DNA from: an uncultured Flammeovirgaceae bacterium
GTDB lineage: Bacteria; Bacteroidota; Bacteroidia; Cytophagales; Cyclobacteriaceae
DNA: 7,583 nt
Reading direction: 5' to 3'
NCBI GenBank assembly: GCA_946480685.1
Contig: CAMLLI010000178.1
Coordinates: 1-7,583, forward strand
Every line of letters starts with the position of its first letter. Position 1 is the stretch's first letter. A program made the translations under genes and the position numbers. The notes beneath the pieces were generated by a model, which was not told the origin of the DNA, ran no database searches, and saw only the letters and a list, made by a program, of their open reading frames with translations. Positions 7,060 to 7,583 of the stretch are shown one piece after another.

Positions 7060-7183
7060 ATTGATTTTATTAAGAAGAAGCAAGAGACCAGGCTCGTTGA
7101 CCTTCTAGCAACCTGCTTCACCAGCAAGGTGCTTACCCTGTCTCATTCCCGCGGAAGCAGGAAATGAGAATAATAAAATTGAT
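7060..7183 (+). ncRNA. SAM-I-clan (S-box-like) riboswitch
   Basis: This looks like an S-adenosylmethionine-binding leader RNA. The conserved core AGCAACC (7107-7113), a short P3 (CC-TGCT / AGCA-A-GG, 7112-7129, with the usual bulged A) and AAGGTGCTT (7126-7134) match the S-box pattern GCAACC...GGTGCT. The expected four-helix junction is present. P1 is 7060-7072 with 7171-7183 (9 Watson-Crick pairs plus wobble extension). P2 is short (7085-7092 with 7101-7106). P4 is TCTCATT / AATGAGA (7141-7147, 7163-7169), topped by GC-GGAA-GC. P2 is shorter than in the Bacillus form and has no obvious kink-turn, in line with variant SAM-I RNAs. No T-run terminator follows. Known members reduce expression of methionine/SAM-related genes when SAM is abundant; here the first full gene downstream is a TonB receptor. 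Class assignment rests on recalled consensus, not a covariance search. Confidence 0.75.
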
Positions 7184-7250
7184 GGATGATGAACAGCTCA
7201 ACTACACACTTTACGGAATTTCTCTCGGCTTTTGCCCGCGGGATATTTAG
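7182..7250 (+). CDS. possible 22-residue leader peptide after the riboswitch
   Basis: ATG at 7182 opens a short frame (MDDEQLNYTLYGISLGFCPR, then DI and stop TAG at 7248). The first two bases of its start codon lie in the last two pairs of riboswitch helix P1, and its upstream A/T-rich stretch is the P1 3' strand. It has no Met-rich or other obvious attenuator composition and could be a chance ORF. Confidence 0.25.
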   Translation: MDDEQLNYTLYGISLGFCPRDI

Positions 7251-7301
7251 TGGCAACCATTTCTGTAGTCACTAATACTATATATATACATGGCACATTT
7301 A

Positions 7302-7325
7302 CCGGGTTGTTCTATATAACCCCGG
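7302..7325 (+). promoter_or_regulatory. leader hairpin between riboswitch and TonB receptor
   Basis: CCGGGTT (7302-7308) pairs with AACCC-C-GG (7318-7325), seven pairs with one bulged C and a 9-base loop. The stem is GC-rich, but the bases after it (GTGCTATATC) are not a T-run, so it is not a typical intrinsic terminator. Confidence 0.4.
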
Positions 7326-7355
7326 GTGCTATATCTATGATTTTACAGCACTTGT

Positions 7356-7400
7356 CTGTGCATCTGGTACTGAAATGGTGGTCAGTATACAGATGCATGG
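7356..7400 (+). promoter_or_regulatory. long leader hairpin upstream of the TonB receptor start
   Basis: TGCATCTG (7359-7366) pairs with CAGATGCA (7390-7397) and TACTGA (7368-7373) with TCAGTA (7382-7387), separated by a G versus TA internal bulge. The loop is AATGGTGG. Three further pairs, two of them wobble, extend the base to 7356/7400. It ends 54 bases before the receptor ATG. A smaller stem GCAGG/CCTGC (7400-7404, 7416-7420) follows at once. It may affect translation or mRNA stability. Confidence 0.5.
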
Positions 7401-7454
7401 CAGGTAGCTGATCTCCCTGCTAATCAACTATACACGCTACAAACTATATTATTC

Positions 7455-7583
7455 ATGAAAAGATTTATACTCGGTATATTCTTTATTCTCGCTTCGTCTC
7501 ATACATTGCTGGCGCAGGAGCCTATAAAGGGTATTGTGAAAGACGACTCAGGTTCACCGGTTCCGGGAGCAACAGTCGCGATC
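7455..7583 (+). CDS. TonB-dependent receptor, N-terminal fragment (runs off the window)
   Basis: ATG at 7455; only 43 codons are present. Residues 1-20 form a signal peptide (MKRFILGIFFILASSHTLLA, cleavage about LLA|Q). Residues 24-43 (IKGIVKDDSGSPVPGATVAI) are the start of a carboxypeptidase-regulatory-like domain, which in this phylum almost always heads a TonB-dependent receptor, either SusC/RagA-type or a simple receptor as at 2275-4830. Which of the two cannot be told, and other outer-membrane proteins with this domain remain possible. The gene is the first long frame after the SAM riboswitch, with a 271-base leader between them and no good internal promoter, so it is probably under SAM control. 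Its ligand might be methionine, a methionine precursor or a cofactor used in methionine synthesis such as a corrinoid; that is inference from the riboswitch alone. Confidence 0.8.
   Translation, partial: MKRFILGIFFILASSHTLLAQEPIKGIVKDDSGSPVPGATVAI

Overview
The window looks like a chromosomal segment of a Bacteroidota bacterium, probably of the Cytophagales or a related order. Four things point there: promoters of the Bacteroidota sigma-factor type (TTG, about 18-19 bases, then TAnnTTTG), an FtsX/MacB-type permease of the kind abundant in the phylum, TonB-dependent receptors with an N-terminal carboxypeptidase-regulatory-like domain, and moderate GC with AT-rich intergenic DNA. This placement is inferred from these features, not from a database search.

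Layout, left to right. (1) The 3' part of an ABC-transporter permease gene (+, to 641). (2) A 340-base gap with one weak promoter candidate and one weak hairpin. (3) A soluble GAF-domain histidine kinase (+, 982-2184). (4) A strong bidirectional terminator hairpin (2213-2241) between convergent genes. (5) A minus-strand pair, read right to left: a PstS-like periplasmic substrate-binding protein (5941-4943), preceded by a good promoter, then an 851-residue TonB-dependent receptor (4830-2275). They probably form one uptake unit, the receptor crossing the outer membrane and the binding protein acting in the periplasm. (6) An unrecognised minus-strand gene (6749-6057). (7) A 700-base divergent intergenic region rich in signals: two related inverted repeats, a further hairpin, a good plus-strand promoter (6998-7026), a SAM-I-clan riboswitch (7060-7183), a 22-codon mini-ORF, and three more hairpins. 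(8) The first 43 codons of a second TonB-dependent receptor (+, from 7455), cut by the window end.

The most notable item is the arrangement on the right: promoter, SAM riboswitch, a leader of about 270 bases with further structure, then an outer-membrane TonB receptor. It suggests that this receptor imports something tied to methionine or SAM supply. The second point of interest is the PstS-like protein, which carries a canonical EF-hand-type calcium loop and has weakened phosphate-site motifs. No transposon, CRISPR array, tRNA or rRNA was seen.
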